A DNA stretch of 64,000 nucleotides. Origin: Opisthocomus hoazin. Its lineage: Eukaryota > Chordata > Aves > Opisthocomiformes > Opisthocomidae. A program made the translations under genes and the position numbers. Of this stretch, positions 1 to 14,100 are shown one piece after another; position 1 is the first letter of the stretch, and every line of letters begins with the position of its first letter. Below the pieces are notes generated by a model. It ran no database searches. It was not told where the DNA came from and saw nothing but the letters and a program-made list of their open reading frames with translations. The stretch is taken from contig NC_134418.1 in assembly GCF_030867145.1 (NCBI RefSeq), forward strand, positions 59,929,682 through 59,993,681, read 5' to 3'.

Positions 1-1289
1 AACCTTTTACTGCTTGGCCTGTGGCTGTCGTACTTTTGGTTGAAAACTGGTGCCCAGTTACTGAAGAACGTCAGCTGAGATGAAAAATTTGTTATGTGAA
101 GTAGTGTCTGATCACTCTAAAATTAAGCTCCTCTCTCTCACACGTTTTCTAGTATTTGCATGAGTATTTACCCCAGCTGTATGGTGCCATATCCCTAGCA
201 ACGAAGAATTGTTTTCCTCCATGCAGACGAGACTGGGAATAAGATATGTGCAGCTTGAAACACTTCTTGATCAATCCATTTCTGAAAACTGCCTGTGAAC
301 TTTACAAGTAGGGCAACAGTACAAGTAGTGCTACGCATTCTACTCTTAAATACGTATAATCATTATAGAGAGAAATTTGAACATGTCTGTTCGTGAATAG
401 AAAACCTATGGCTGAGAAAGTACTAGTATGCAAGGTGGTTTTTTTTGTAAGGCTGTAATACTCCAGAAGAATGTTTTACTATTCTCCTGCAAATTATTGT
501 TTAAAACAGAAAAGTATCAAGATTTTACAAGCTCTGCCCCAGATCCAGTGATCATTTATAGTCAGGCTAAATGGTCTTATTAGATGTCTGTGGAGGATTA
601 AGACTGTTTTTCTCTGTAGAGTGTTTTGTAGATAATGAGGCAAACTTCCACCTTTTTATTACTCATTGTAATAATTTAATGAATGTAAATGAAATGTTCC
701 AGACTTAACTGAGGTGATGGGTATGCCATCTCACCCTCTCCCCATGTGTTTCAGATGTGAAGAGATTTGCTTTCTGGTTACAAGCAAGCAGAACAAAACT
801 GTCTTGGGCATATCTGCAGAAGGGCTGCAAGATAAGCAGGATATGTGTCCTGTGTTACTTCTGGTTCTAACAGCAAAAATAGAGAGATTTTTGCTGAACA
901 CTTTCAACTTTTTTAGGCTATGAAGGAGTTTATTTCAGAATTGTTAAGAGAATCCAAAATTAATCCTGGGAGAGGTGTAAGTCTCCTCATGAACATCTGT
1001 CTTCTGATAGTGGGGATTACTGAGAGCATTCCTGTACGCTTCATCCCCATAGCAGGCTGTGTTTGTGCAAGTGTGCGCCTTTCTAGGACAGGGTTGTAGG
1101 GCATTAGGTCAGTGGTCTGCCTAGCTCGATATTTTGTCTCAAGTAATGAAAGCAGAGCTTTTCCAAGCAAGGAAGCATTTAAGCAGCAAAGCATGCATAT
1201 GGTGATCTTTTCCCTATTATGATCTCACAATGAGCAACAGTGTAAAAACTTCCTGAGCCAGTATCAAAATCATTTTGATAGCTATGTAT

Positions 1290-1400
1290 CCTCCATGAAT
1301 TTATCTAATCTTTTTTTCTGAATGCCATTAAGCTTTTGATTTCCACAGCATCCTGTGATAGAGAGTTTGTGATTCCATCGTGAACCTTTTTCTCTTAATG
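1290..1400 (-). repeat. Ancient degraded LINE (CR1/L3-like) remnant
   Basis: The wording TTTATCTAATC...AAGCTTTTG.TTTCCACAGCATCCTGTG resembles a widespread old amniote CR1-type element read in antisense. It is highly diverged, and the family assignment is from memory. Confidence 0.35.
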
Positions 1401-1501
1401 GATCTTGTCCATTGTTCCTGTTTCATCAGCTGCTCAAAAGGCAACCGGACACAGATTTCTGTTTTGGGGGGTATGGAGAGGACTGAGCAGCAGTTTTTCA
1501 A

Positions 1502-2622
1502 CACGGTCTCCCATAACATCCTCCTAGGGAAGCTCAGGTAGTGTGGGCTGGATGAGTGGTCGGTGAGGTGGATTGGGAACTGGCTGAATGGTGGAACTCA
1601 GAGGGTTGTCATCAGCGGCGCTGACTCTAGTTGGAGGCCGGTAACTAGTGGTGTCCCTCAGGGGTCAGTACTGGGCCCAGTCTTGTTTAACTTCTTCATG
1701 AACGAACTGGATGAAGAGTTAGAATGTACCCTCAGCAAGTTTGCTGATGACACCAAACTGGGAGGAGTGGTAGATACACCAGAAGGCTGTGCTGCCATTC
1801 AGCATGACCTGGATAGGCTGGAAAGTTGGGCAGAGAGGAACCTGATAAGGTTCAACAAGGGCAAGTGCAGGGTCCTGCACCTGGGGAGGAACAACCCCAT
1901 GCATCAGTACAGGCTTGGGGCGGACGTGCTGGAGAGCAGCTCTGCGGAGAGGGACCTGGGTGTCCTGGTAGACGACAGGTTGACCATGAGCCAGCAGTGT
2001 GCCCTGGCTGCCAAGAAGCCCAATGGCATTCTGGGATGCATTAGGAGGAGTGTGGCCAGCAGGTCGAGGGAGGTTCTCCTTCCCCTCTACACTGCCCTGG
2101 TGAGGCCCCATCTGGAGTACTGTGTCCAGTTATGAACTCCCCACTTCAGGAAAGATGAGGAGCTACTGGAGAGAGTCCAGCAGAGGGCTATGAGGATGGT
2201 GAGGGGATTGGAGCATCTTTCCTGCAAGGAGAGGCTGAGGGAGCTGGGCTTGTTCAGCCTGAAGAAGAGAAGGCTGCGAGGGGACCTAATAAATGCTTGT
2301 AAATATCTGAAGGGTGGGTGTCAGGAGGACAGGCCAAGCTCTTTTCAGTGGTGCCCAGTGACAGGACAAGGGGCAATGGGCACAAACTGAAGCAGAGGAA
2401 GTTCCGTCTGAACATGAGGAAGAAGTTCTTCCCTCTGAGGGTGACGGAGCACTGGAACAGGCTGCCCAGGGAGGTGGTGGAGTCTCCTTCTCTGGAGATA
2501 TTCAAGACCCGCCTGGACAACGTCCTGTGCAGCCTGCTGTAGGCAACCCTGCTTGGGCAGGAGGGTTGGACTAGATGACCCACAGAGGTCCCTTCCAACC
2601 CCTACCATTCTGTGATTCTGTG
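1502..2622 (+). mobile_element. CR1 LINE, 5'-truncated, ORF2 3' part broken
   Basis: This is a non-LTR retrotransposon piece that begins inside the reverse transcriptase (in the equivalent of the full copy's 15866 region) and runs to the CR1 3' end with two ATTCTGTG octamers. It keeps the RT motifs [14 protein letters not shown] and FADDTKLGG in an open stretch from 1563. It then has a TGA at 2133-2135 where the sister copy reads phenylalanine-tryptophan, and a short deletion near 2330 that shifts the frame. It is dead for coding. It is close in sequence to the copies at 13202, 14340 and 58388, so it belongs to the same young subfamily. Confidence 0.95.
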
Positions 2623-5095
2623 CATGTAGGTCTTTGACCCTCTTGAAAACTCCGAGTGCTCAATTTCCTGGTTTTTCTTGACAGGCTTGCCAGGACCTTG
2701 ATAATCTCAGTGTTTTAGGTGCTTCTGCTTAGTATAGTACAGTCTTATTACCCAATTTGTGAACTGAGATGAGCTCGGCCTGGCTTGAGACCTGTATAGT
2801 CATCTTTTGCAACCTGTGAGGTAGTCTTACCCTCAAGTCTCAACTTCTGGTGAAGAATCAGGAGACTTGACTGGATTAAATTTGATAAAGCTAGTGGAGG
2901 TGAGCCAGACTTGCAGCTGATGTGTATGGCTGTTAAGTTACATTCTTATGCAGTGATCAAATTCTTTCATTATAGTTTTCCATACTTATTCTGTTCAAAC
3001 CCCTATTAAGCTATTTGCAAAATGTAATGTTTTGCATCTCTCTACGAATAACAATTTGCTACTTCCAAATGCAGCTTACAGATTTTTATAATAACATGGC
3101 TTTTTTTCCCTCACTCCTGTTCCTTGAAGCTTGGTGCCTTTGGCTGTGTAAGATAGAAGGAAAGGAGCCCATTACTGTGAAAAAGAATTTAACTGCGTTT
3201 GTCTGAAAGTGATTTAGAAACTTACACAGCTTTATCTCAAGTTTCAAATAATCACTGGAGTGAGGAGGATTACAGACAATCTTCTGGCAAGCTTTATAAC
3301 CATATAAAAATACCGGTCTCCATACAGGTAAGATGACCTTTATTGGCTCATGTGCTGTATCACAGGAGGCTGTACTGACATTCTCAAATCGATCTCTTGT
3401 ATTTTATAGACAATTAATGCTCCTGAAATAATAGACTTTCCTGACCAGCAGTTCTGTTTTTCCATCTAGGAAAAATTTCCGTGTATCTTATATTAAAATA
3501 CAGCCAAGCCTGCGACAGTTCCCTTTGAAGAATACTGGCTTGTAGTATTGTTTAAATTTTAGTCATGACTGTCAAGTCAAAAAGGAGTGTTTCATTCCCA
3601 GTTAATAAAGATGGGCGAGCTCGCTGGGTGAGCTATGCATGGTCCTTTGGTGAGCTGGCAAAGCACGCTTGGAGGAGAAAGTCACAGAGATGCAAGGAGT
3701 GTTAGGGAACTTCAGTGTATTGCACTGAGCGTATTCCACTTGATACTCAGTTATGCTTTACAGATATTCTTGTAGTATAAAGGTAAAATTGCCACTTAAA
3801 AAAAAAGTGCATATAAGGAAGACGGAATCTTGCTTTGAAGCTGTTAAAATCGTTTCTGAAAAGCTTTGGAAGTTGATATTCCTGCCTCTTCCCACTTCTC
3901 AAGAGAAAAATAAGTTTGGCTCATTTTGCAGAAGAAAAATCATTAGGATACTGAACTGTTCGCACAAATCTTAAGAGAAAGCGTACTATATGCCACAATA
4001 TATCTCTACACTACAGTGTGGACAAACCATAAAGAAAACTAGAGTTTGTTTGAGCAACGTTCCATTACATGCCGCAAAACTGGAGTGAATATAGTGGTGT
4101 TTGGTGGTTGTTGGCTTTTTGTGTGTTGTGGCTGCTTTTTTTAGCCAGCCCTTAAGTTTTAAAAACCAGAAATGGAAGTTGCACAGATGGACACTTAGAT
4201 GTGTTCAGACACCTACTGTATGTTTTTTAACATTCTACATGATTGGTACTGTATCATGCCAAATAGGCAGTGGTGATGTTGGGAGACAGAAAGCCTATTC
4301 TGCCCGTTCTGCTTGTTGCTTTGATCCTTAGCGTGGGTTTTGTATGGAAACCCTGTGGTATTTGAAGGGAAACAATGCACTCTAAATTATTCAGTGGAAC
4401 GGAGAATACAGGGATATAATAAAATCATACGTGCTGTTCTCTTTTCCATCATGGGGGAAAGACACTGTCTTTTGAGTTTGGTGCTTGTGAGTCCCTTGGG
4501 GAAAGGGACTGTAACTTATTTTACGAAATACAGAAACATTCAGTATCAGAAAGGTTATAAAATGTTGGCTTCAGGGGTTTTAAAAATTCGTACTCTTTTA
4601 GACCAGTATTATTTTTATTTCTTTTTCCCAGAATCATGGACAACATTGCTAAGACTGATAGTGCATGTGTATTTAGGACTTTCTTTTAGTCACTTTCTCT
4701 CATTGGGGTAGAGCTGCAAGGACAGTTGCGTTGTGCAGGTGGTGGTAATGCAACAGGAAAATAATGTGTTGCTTGACTGTGGAGTTTGCTTTGAGTCTGA
4801 CAAATTCAAAAAGAACCTTACTTGCTTTATGCTGAGAAAATGACATTTATTACACCTACTATTTCTGGGTGGAACATCCCGGAATGATCTGTGCAAGTTT
4901 TAAATTCTTTCAGTTACAATGGTTGAATTATAAAATAGACAACTAAGTATATATTTTAAATCTCTCGGTAAGCCCCTCCAATCCTGATAGAATTGATTAT
5001 CCAACAGAGAGGAGGGGTTAATATGCGTTTTAATAAAGTAATGAATCCATAAATTTATAGTTCCTGCTCTAATATATTTTTTTCCCCCCCTTTAG

Positions 5096-5146
5096 TTCCT
5101 TGGCATAACATTTCTTGGGATTGGATTGTGGGCATGGAATGAAAAG
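5096..5146 (+). CDS. TSPAN5: TSPAN5 exon 2 (51 bp)
   Basis: The exon encodes [17 protein letters not shown] (about residues 28-44), the second half of TM1 and the start of the small extracellular loop. The acceptor is a C/T tract ending in TTTAG at 5091-5095. The donor is AAG|GTAAGC at 5147. The exon is 17 whole codons, in phase 0 on both sides. It is a micro-exon isolated by large introns (more than 5 kb before it, 13.8 kb after it). Confidence 0.95.
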
Positions 5147-8100
5147 GTAAGCTGAATATAGCACTGAAGTCCATGTTTTTCCTCTTTCTCTCTCTTTCTG
5201 GTGAATTATTGGAATAGTAATATGCTGCACATTTTATGTGTCCCCACACAGTTTCTGCTGAAACAAAACCAGGCTTCTCTGTCACATAAAACCTTGGCTC
5301 ACTTTACCTAGAGGAATATCCTTGGCATCTTTCCCAAGAATGCCTTGGCAAGACATCATGGCTGACACCTGCACATGTAATAATGATTTCAATCAATGCA
5401 CACTCAAACTGCAGCTCAGATGCTAGAACACTCTACTGCAGGCAGAGTTGGCAGTGTCTCTGCTGCATGTGTCCCCAGGAATGGAGAGGGAGCCTACATG
5501 TTTCAGAGGGCAGCTTCCCAAAAATAAGCCTCCTTAGCTTTGTCTTAACATAGCATGCTAATTGCTGCTGTTCTTAAACAAAACAGAAAACCCACAAACA
5601 AACCCAAAACCAAAACAAAATGAACCCTGAAAACCAAGCCAAACCCAACACAGAATAACTGTTGGTTTTTTTTGTGCAAATAAAACTGTCCCGTGGAACA
5701 CTGTCTTGCAAGACTGTAAAATCAACTTGCAAATGGGAAGAAAGGGGGGAGGGGAAAGAGAAAACATTTGTGAACCAGAGCCTAATTTTTAGTTTGATTG
5801 CTCCAGAAGTTGGGAGGAGGAGAAAATATCGAGACGTAATATACAAAACAAGTCAGTATGTGTTGGCTTACTGGATGAAGAGTTTGGCTTGCTAGAAGAC
5901 AACAGCTAAAATTAAAGCCAGAGTTTCCTTTTCTTCTTTGTTTAAAAGATTGAAAATAATAAAACCTGGCTGGTAACAATGATGCTATGATATTCAGTTA
6001 CATAATGTTTTTTTTTTTTCTCCTTTTAATGGATAACACTGAGTAAGTTACAAATTTATGTTCATTTAAGGCATGATAACTGGCTCTTGCAGCAGAACAA
6101 ATACGTGTTGGAAGCACTGGAGTTTTGCCACTTAAAAGTTCAGTACAAATTTTGCTGGTTCAGAAGTGAGTTAACATAAATGCTAACTGCTCTGTTCATA
6201 TGCCTTGGATATAGATAATCACAACTAATAATGGGTTATTAATTAACTCACACTGTATACACCCATATATACGCATATTTACATGCCATATGATATACTC
6301 ATGTTGGATGGCTTGAATATGCTTGGAAAGAGGTGCTGTGATACTTTTTGTTCTGCAAAGATGTAAAAGCATGTTCTATTTAGTACTCTGAGCACACTCA
6401 CAGAGGTTATACCTATGTCGAAGCCCCAGAGAAGAACTTTGTTTTGGAGTGGCTTTCTGGAAGAGATTTTAACATTTTTGTATCATTTCAGTAGGTAACA
6501 CAAATGATTCCTCTTTAGAATGGAGGAGCACGTAAAGGGAAAACAGCGATAGGCTACTGTTTGAAGTCTTAAAATATAGCAATCCTACAGCTAGAAGGGT
6601 GTCCTAGCAGAGTGATGGTTTGTAAGGTTTTACATATTTTCTATATGGGAAAGCCCCCCCCCCCGCCAATGCATTCAGTTCATAATTGCTAATAGCCAGA
6701 AGCTAAAGGTCATGTTTTTATGTGAGGTTTAGACATCTGTTATCAAGTCATCTTAAACCATTTTTAATCATCCTGAAAGTGGGAGAAAAGGCCATGTTGT
6801 TTTTAAGACAAGCAAATAAAAACACCTAGAGTGGTTTAATATGCATTAGCTCAGGCTCCATATGTAGTAGGTTCTTCTGTAGAAATTAATAAACAAAATA
6901 AATACTGTTTATTGTGTTAAAGCACAGGTCTTTCCTTGAAAATGAGAATCTCTTCCTAGCTTCTCTAACTGTTGTGTCCTGTGGTGCTTAGTGTGGACTG
7001 TTTCAGTTGATGGTTGTAAGAGCCGAAATGTAGTACAGGTACAGCTGAACTGCAGAGCTCCCGAGCACAGACAGACTTGATTTTTGTAGCAGGAATTATG
7101 GAAAAATGGACTGGTGTCAAGCCAATTTGAGACCTTTCTTTCACTCAGCTCTCTAGAGAACAGGCAGTGGCCAGAACCTGCAGTCCACAAGATCAAGTTT
7201 CAGATACTCATAGGCCCCATGCAACTTAGCGAGGGGCAGATCAGTTACATCCCAGGCAGTTGTTCTTGCTGCAGCTGGGCAGTTGGAGGTGAAAGCCAAG
7301 TAGGTGCAGTCTAAGACTTGAGAGATCTGTAACTTAACTGAAAAGCACTTGTCTAGCTAGATTGCTTCTTGCTTAAGGCTAGCCTGGATCTCCCTTAGGC
7401 ATCATGGGCTGTTGCAATGGTATACTGTAGGACAGCAAAGCAGCTTTGCAGAGAAGAACCTGGGAGAGAAGAGCAGGCTCAGGGGAATATTAATGTGTAG
7501 AAGTACCTAAAGGGAGAGTGCAAAGAGGATGGAGCCAAGCTGTTTTCAGGGTGCCCAGTGGCAGAGGTAATGGGCACAAACTGAAACACAGGAAGTTCCC
7601 TCTGAGCATCAGGAAACACTTTTTTCTTACTGTGAGGGTAACTGAGCACTGGCATGGTTTGCCCAGAGATGATGTGGAGTCTCCCTCTTTGGGGATATTG
7701 AAAAGCAGTCTGGACACAGTCTTAGGCAGCTAAGTCTAAGTGACCAGGTGGATCTCCAGAGGTCCCTTCCAACTTCAACTATTCTATGAAGACTGCTGCT
7801 GTCCCAATGAACTAAGTCTTCATCAAAGTTGAACTTTGGTGCTGCTGTTATATAGTGTGTAAACATAAATTTGTAAGGCTTTTTTTCTGGATTGGATTTT
7901 CAGAAGGACTCCTCTACTGTAAACTGATTTGGTGGTGGGGAGGATTTTGATTTACTTCTGTCTTGAACTGTGTGGCTTAATATCCAGCTGTGTTATTTTA
8001 AAACTTGGCCATCAACTTTTGTATATACTTTTGCTGCTTTACAGAATCTTTTTAAGATTAAAAGATAGTGTGCCAGGCCACATTAAAAATGCAGGATGTA

Positions 8101-11100
8101 AAGAAATAATCCACATTTTACAGGAGTCCTGTTTGCTGCCAACTAAAAACAATTTGGGGTAGATTTGTGGGCTTGGTGGCTAGTTTCTCGTGTTTTCCTA
8201 AGTTGGCTGGAAATGTCCTCTTTAAACTTTGTTGTAAAGAATAAAAAAAGCACACTATACAGTCTCATGACCTTCCTTACAGCCTTTGCAGGGAGGCGAA
8301 AGAGCTCATTTGTCAAATAGGCGATAGAATTGGCTTGACAGCCAGTCAGCCAGCCCTAAACAAAAACTGGGCAATTAGCATTCTGAGTCATGAACCTGAA
8401 AGAGAGCTGGAGGGCAGGGTGGGGGCAATAAACTTGGAGGATGAATAAAGCTATCTATACATGGATGCACTATATAGCTCACAATATCACAGTGTTTTCA
8501 GGCACCCCAGACTTGGGCTTGTACTATAAAAAAGTTCATCTGTGGCAGCTGATTTCCACCCACACCCGCCAGCAGTGACATGAATGTTGTTAATGTATAA
8601 AGAGTCTGTAGTAAGCCCATGCAACTTACACTACCTTTGCTCAGCAACAGGAGAAAAATGTTTATATTTCACCGGCTTTTTTAACCACTTCAAGTCATTT
8701 ATTCTGTTGATTTTTTAAAAATAAAATAGACTTGTGCAAAATGTCTGTTTCCCCTCTCGGTTGTATATATTACATAATGTGGTCTTAAGGCTCATTGGGA
8801 GTGTTCATGGTATAGTACCAGTAGGCATTTAGGAAAATAAGCTTCCTGGTTCTCTCACTGCAGGAGATTTATGTTTATGAGACTAAGTGATGAAATGCTG
8901 TTATGTCTTCTGAGACCTTATAAGACTGTCCATGGAGAGGGAGTTTTTAGAAGGAAAGCACTGTGATTTTGAGGTGTATTTATGCCAGTTATTTACCTAT
9001 TAAACTCTGCTTTGTCATGACAAGAAAGCTAGACTAGTTCTTCCCTAAACACTTGAAAAATAAACTTCTGCTACTATTGCTGTTTGCTGTTTGAAATGCA
9101 AAACCAAGAAAAATCAAGAAAATAATATTTGTAAACATCCTCCCATCTAGTTTCTTGCTTGCAGAGACAAAATTCTGGAGTGAAATTAATCTGGCGTGTT
9201 CCAGTGACTGTTCTGTTCTCCATGCTCATTCAGATGCACAGCGTGGAGAAACTGCATAGATTTTATGACTAACAAAGTAGAGAGACATTTTTCTGTTTTA
9301 AAATCATGCATTTGGAAATACTTTTATTTCCCATCACATCCATATGTTCTTGTTTGTCAGTGATTCTAAGTCCTGCAGATGAGCTTGTGGAAAGGCTAAT
9401 CCTCTGTTTGCAGAGAAGAAATGCTTCAGAAAATCTTGTATTGCTGAACCTTTTTCTGACCATCTGCTTTTTTTTGTGTGTGTTCGCTGCCCCACCCCGT
9501 AATGGGATTCTGCAGCGGAGAAGGTTTTCCCATCTTGGAAGACATGGAAAAAAAAGAGCCCATTTGTCCTATTCTACTGGTGTTGGTTGCTTCGTTTTAC
9601 TTTTTAATAGCCCTCTGAGATGTTATTTGTCATGGGGACTGATGTGTTGAGTCCTGTTCCTTTACATGCACTCCTGTGGGCCAAATTCCATATACTATCA
9701 CAGTGTATCAACTCTTTGTTCCCTAGGATGATGATTGTCCTAAGTTGTCTGACTCAAGATACCTTGAATTTTCATTACTGGGTCAGCTTTTCAAAATTGC
9801 TGCTGGCTACAGTGTTTTCACTTGGAGATGGTACTGTGCCTGTGAAATCAGCTGTTCCAGAGAGAAGCAATGGTGTAGCAAACTTCCAGGAACATTTTTG
9901 AGACGTGAATGTGGCAGTGGATTCTCTACACTAGCCACAGCCACAGGTGGCCTGGAAATCTCCCTTGTTTGTGAATGCACTTGTGACTCCCTTTTTTTGG
10001 CCTCATTGGGAACCAGGAACGCAGTCAGATCGTGTAAGTGTGCCAACACTGGGGCACTGCTCCAACCAAGAAGTTGTGTTGGCATCCATACATTCTGGAG
10101 AAATTCAAGTAACTTTCTGGGTTCAGCATGCAAAGGCCAAATCTGCTGAGTGCAAGTAGTGTGGACCAGTAGGAGAGGAATGGTGTTAAAAGACACAATC
10201 TGCACACTCTACAGGATTTGAAAGGTTTGATTTTTCTTCGGCCTAGTTCAAGCGTGATCTCATGGACTGAATGCCTGCTGGTGGCTGGAGCAGGAGTTAT
10301 GTTCCAGGGGCACATCTTCATTTGTAAGTAACCTAGTCTGTGTGCTTTGGGACTGTTCCCTGGTGTGAACCGAAGCATAGCTTGTGTGCAATCCCTTTAA
10401 ATGGACTCCTGAATCTAACCTGAAATGCTAATGTGGATGTACATGAAAGGTAGGAGCTGCAGTCTGAGATCTGTCCCTGGAAAGTGGTGCAAATTGCCCT
10501 GATGATCTTAAAGAGCACAAGATGGAGAAGGGGTGAGGGGTGTACACCCTTATTGATTTTCTGAGTGACTGTTGCTTCCTTTTTCTTTGTTGATGGGAGG
10601 GATAAAGGCAAGCAATAGTGCAGCTATAATATTAGGAGGACCCTTCTTGAGTTACTGTCTTCAAGACCAGCATTTTTCCTTTGCCTTGTTCTTGCTTGGG
10701 CTATGCATGAGATTCAGGGGGGAGGGCTCTGACGGTGGGAAAAAACCAGCATGGCAGCAGAGGATCTGTCGCTGGATTCAGGCATCTCTTGTAGATGCTT
10801 TTTTCTGCCTGTGCATATACTTTAAGACTGCAGTTCTGCAGGAGCTTCTGGCAGACCTGACTTAGTTCTGTCTCGTGTTTCTTGGTGTGGCAGAAGGCAC
10901 CACCAATGTCTCTTCCCCCCATCCTTTTGTTGGAGAAAAGAGCGGGTCCTACTGTTTCACTTTACTTGCTCTCCTGAATTTAGGGTGGGGTTGGAATATG
11001 AGATCAGTCTTTTCTGTTCCATGCCTACATCGTTGTGTTGTAGTGATTGAAGTGAAGTACCATTTCACACATAAAGAAACTTTTTCATAACTTCACTATT

Positions 11101-14100
11101 ATTGATTTTACTTCAATTATGGATGATGCTTTTGTTGCTTCACTACTCCAATGTTTGACTTGTGGTGGATTAAAATGTTAAATAATAACCCAGGCGCTGT
11201 AACGTACAACAGGCAATTGAGGGTGGGGAAATGGAGCAAACAGATGAGCTGGAAATGAGCCAGGGAACATGTCCTACTGGCTCTCCTTGTGGGACTACAG
11301 CAGAGCTCTGGATTGACGCCATCGTGAGAAGAAAAGTATTAGAGTGTGTAGTTTAGCACAAAGTGTTTACTGCCAAATAAAGATTACACACATGCCTAAA
11401 CTACCAAGAAAGTGATGTGTGTGTACCCCAGAAAAATAACCATACTTCCAAGATGGGAATGTGGATTTAGGAAAAAAAAATATTTCCTTCTTTCAGATGC
11501 TACAGCATCAGTAGTACTTGCAACTATTTAACAGTAAAGGTTAGAGTGGACTACTGCAGTAGTATCGCTGAGAAAAATACTTTGGATTTGTGGAAAGCCT
11601 CACTTTAAAGGATTTACAGGTGGTTTGTTTAGGTTTTGCATTGATGCAAGAGATCAGTCAACAGACAGTCACCATATATTCTGTGACTGACTGGTCACCC
11701 TGAGGATTCAGAGCATGTCACTGGAGGATGCAATGTTAGAATATGAGATTCCTGATCCTCTGCCTAAGCACCTCTGGAAATATTCTCTCCTGCTTTTGGC
11801 TAAAGATAGGATGAAGACAGAACTGGTTGCTACCAGGAATTTGTACCTCTCTGACAAACTTTCCCCAGAAGCAGCTATTGCAGCCAAAAAATACTGACTA
11901 CTGTGGTAGCAGACATTATAGGAACTTGTGGTGGGTAGGAAAAGTATGTGCCTGTAGGACTGTATGTTTAGTTCTTCTTAACAGCATAAAGTGAGATAAT
12001 ATTCCCCGGTCATTCCCTTGCTTCTTGAAGCAAAATATGCTTTTCTTTGAAGTATTGCACCACTGTCTCTTCAAAGACCCTATTTGTAAGTGTCCAGAAA
12101 AAAACAAGACTTGAAAACCGTATTTCAGCAGTAAGCAGCCATCTTCTGTCAGACTGCCTCTGTGCATCTCTAGCTGTAACCACAGAGCATTGTCTGTGTT
12201 TGTCATTCCTGCTGCTAGCTACTGTTTTATTGCCAAAGCCTCTCTGAAGATTGTATATCCCGAGATGTCTGTCCGGAATACTCAGGACTTGGGATTCATA
12301 TGGAGGGAACACAAACGAGAATTATGGGGTACGTGCTTTGTGCTGTCAGGGTGTGTTATTTGGGGTTTATGCAAGCTAGGCTTATGATTGATATATGTGG
12401 TCTAGCAAAAGATGCACTCAGAGGTGCTTTCCAAAGACGGCGAGCAATGGCAGATAAAGCTTGTGCTGTTCTGTTTCAGTAAATGTCAGATCATAGCTAC
12501 CCTGAGGATCTGGAGCCTGAGGAGACCAGCAATTAGTGACTTTTGGTGGGTGGCTGGCCAACCTGTGGCATGCCGGGGTGCTAAGAGCCTGGCAGTGCTA
12601 GAAAATCAAGTTAAGTGGGAAAGGACATGATCAGAAAGGCAATATACAACTGACTGAGTAAATTTTATTGTCATCAACTTTTAATGGAAGTGTGACAAAA
12701 TGCAAAGTAGTATATTTCTTCTCACTAACACCTTTTTATATTATCCCTAGCTTCACTCTGTCCAGAAATGTGAGCTGAATTTAACTTGGATTTCTTCTTT
12801 TCCTGTGGAAGGAACTTGATTAAACATATTAATTTGCTGTGGGTTTTTTTGGGGGGGTTGTTTGAGGGGTTTTTTTGTTAGTTTGGTATGGTGGCTTTTT
12901 TTGGTTTGAAGGTTTTTTTTTAAGGGAAGACAAAGTGTCTTATGAGGAGGGACTTAAATGACTGTTCATTCTTCTTGGATATTTTTTTTTTTTAAGTAAA
13001 ATAATTATAATACAAAGGCAACAGTCTTTCTCCAGTGACTGTTTTCTGGCTCTACTACACTACAGTCCATTAATTCCAAAATCAGGTCATGTTAAAAGAA
13101 ATGAGTAGTAGTGTTTGCTTTAAGGCAAAATTTCTTCACATTTTATGGTAACTATACAGGCACAGAGGGGAAGCATAGAAAGGACTTAAAAACTTTGTGA
13201 AGAATCACAGAATCACAGAATGGTAGGGGTTGGAAGGGACCTCTGTGGGTCATCTAGTCCAACCCTCCTGCCCAAGCAGGGTCACCCACAGTAGGTTGTA
13301 GAGGACCTTGTCCAGGCGGGTCTTGAATATCTCCAGAGAAGGAGACTCTACCACCTCCCTGGGCAGCCTCTTCCAGTGCTCCGTCACCCTCACAGGGAAG
13401 TTCTTCCTCATGTTCAGACGGAACTTCCTATGCTTCAGTTTGTGCCCATTGTCCCTTGTCCTGTCGCTGGACACCACTGAAAAGAGCTTGGCCCCATCCT
13501 CCTGACACCCACCCTTCAGATATTTGTAAGCATTTATTAGGTCCCCTCGCAGCCTTCTCTTCTTCAGGCTGAACAAGCGCAGCTCCCTCAGCCTCTCCTC
13601 GTAGGAGAGATGCTCCGGTCCCCTCACCATCCTTGTAGCCCTCTGCTGGACTCTCTCCAGTAGCTCCTCATCTTTCTTCAAGTCGGGAGCCCAGAACTGG
13701 ACAGAGTACTCCAGATGGGGCCTCACTAGGGCAGTGTAGAGGGGAAGGAGAACCTCCCTCGACCTGCTGGCCACACTCCTCCTAATGCATCCCAGAATGC
13801 CATTGGGCTTCTTGGCAGCCAGGGCACACTGCTGGTTCATGGTCAACCTGTCGTCCAGTAGGACACCCAGGTCCCTCTCTGCAGAGCTGCTCTCCAGCAG
13901 GTCCGCCCCAAGCCTGTACTGATGCATGGGGTTGTTCCTCCCCAGGTGCAGGACCCTGCACTTGCCCTTGTTGAACTTCATCAGGTTCCTCTCTGCCCAA
14001 CTTTCCAGCCTGTCCAGGTCATGCTGAATGGCAGCACAGCCTTCTGGTGTATCTACCACACCTGCCAGTTTGGTGTCATCAGGAAACTTGCCATTTTAGC

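Larger units (their letters stand above)
1..5095 (+). other. TSPAN5 intron 1, 3' portion
   Basis: This is intronic sequence leading to the exon at 5096. It contains a degraded CR1-like piece near 1290-1400 and a truncated CR1 at 1502-2622. No tetraspanin first exon was found. The remainder is AT-rich single-copy DNA with no gene that I recognise. Confidence 0.85.

Noticed and set aside
1..5095. Search for TSPAN5 exon 1 (cytoplasmic N terminus and TM1 start)
   Set aside because: No stretch reads as the expected tetraspanin N terminus before a donor, so the exon must be upstream of the window.
9620..10611. Cluster of overlapping 90-134 codon frames on both strands
   Set aside because: The frames overlap in several phases with no shared domain, splice sites or codon bias, so they read as chance openings within TSPAN5 intron 2.
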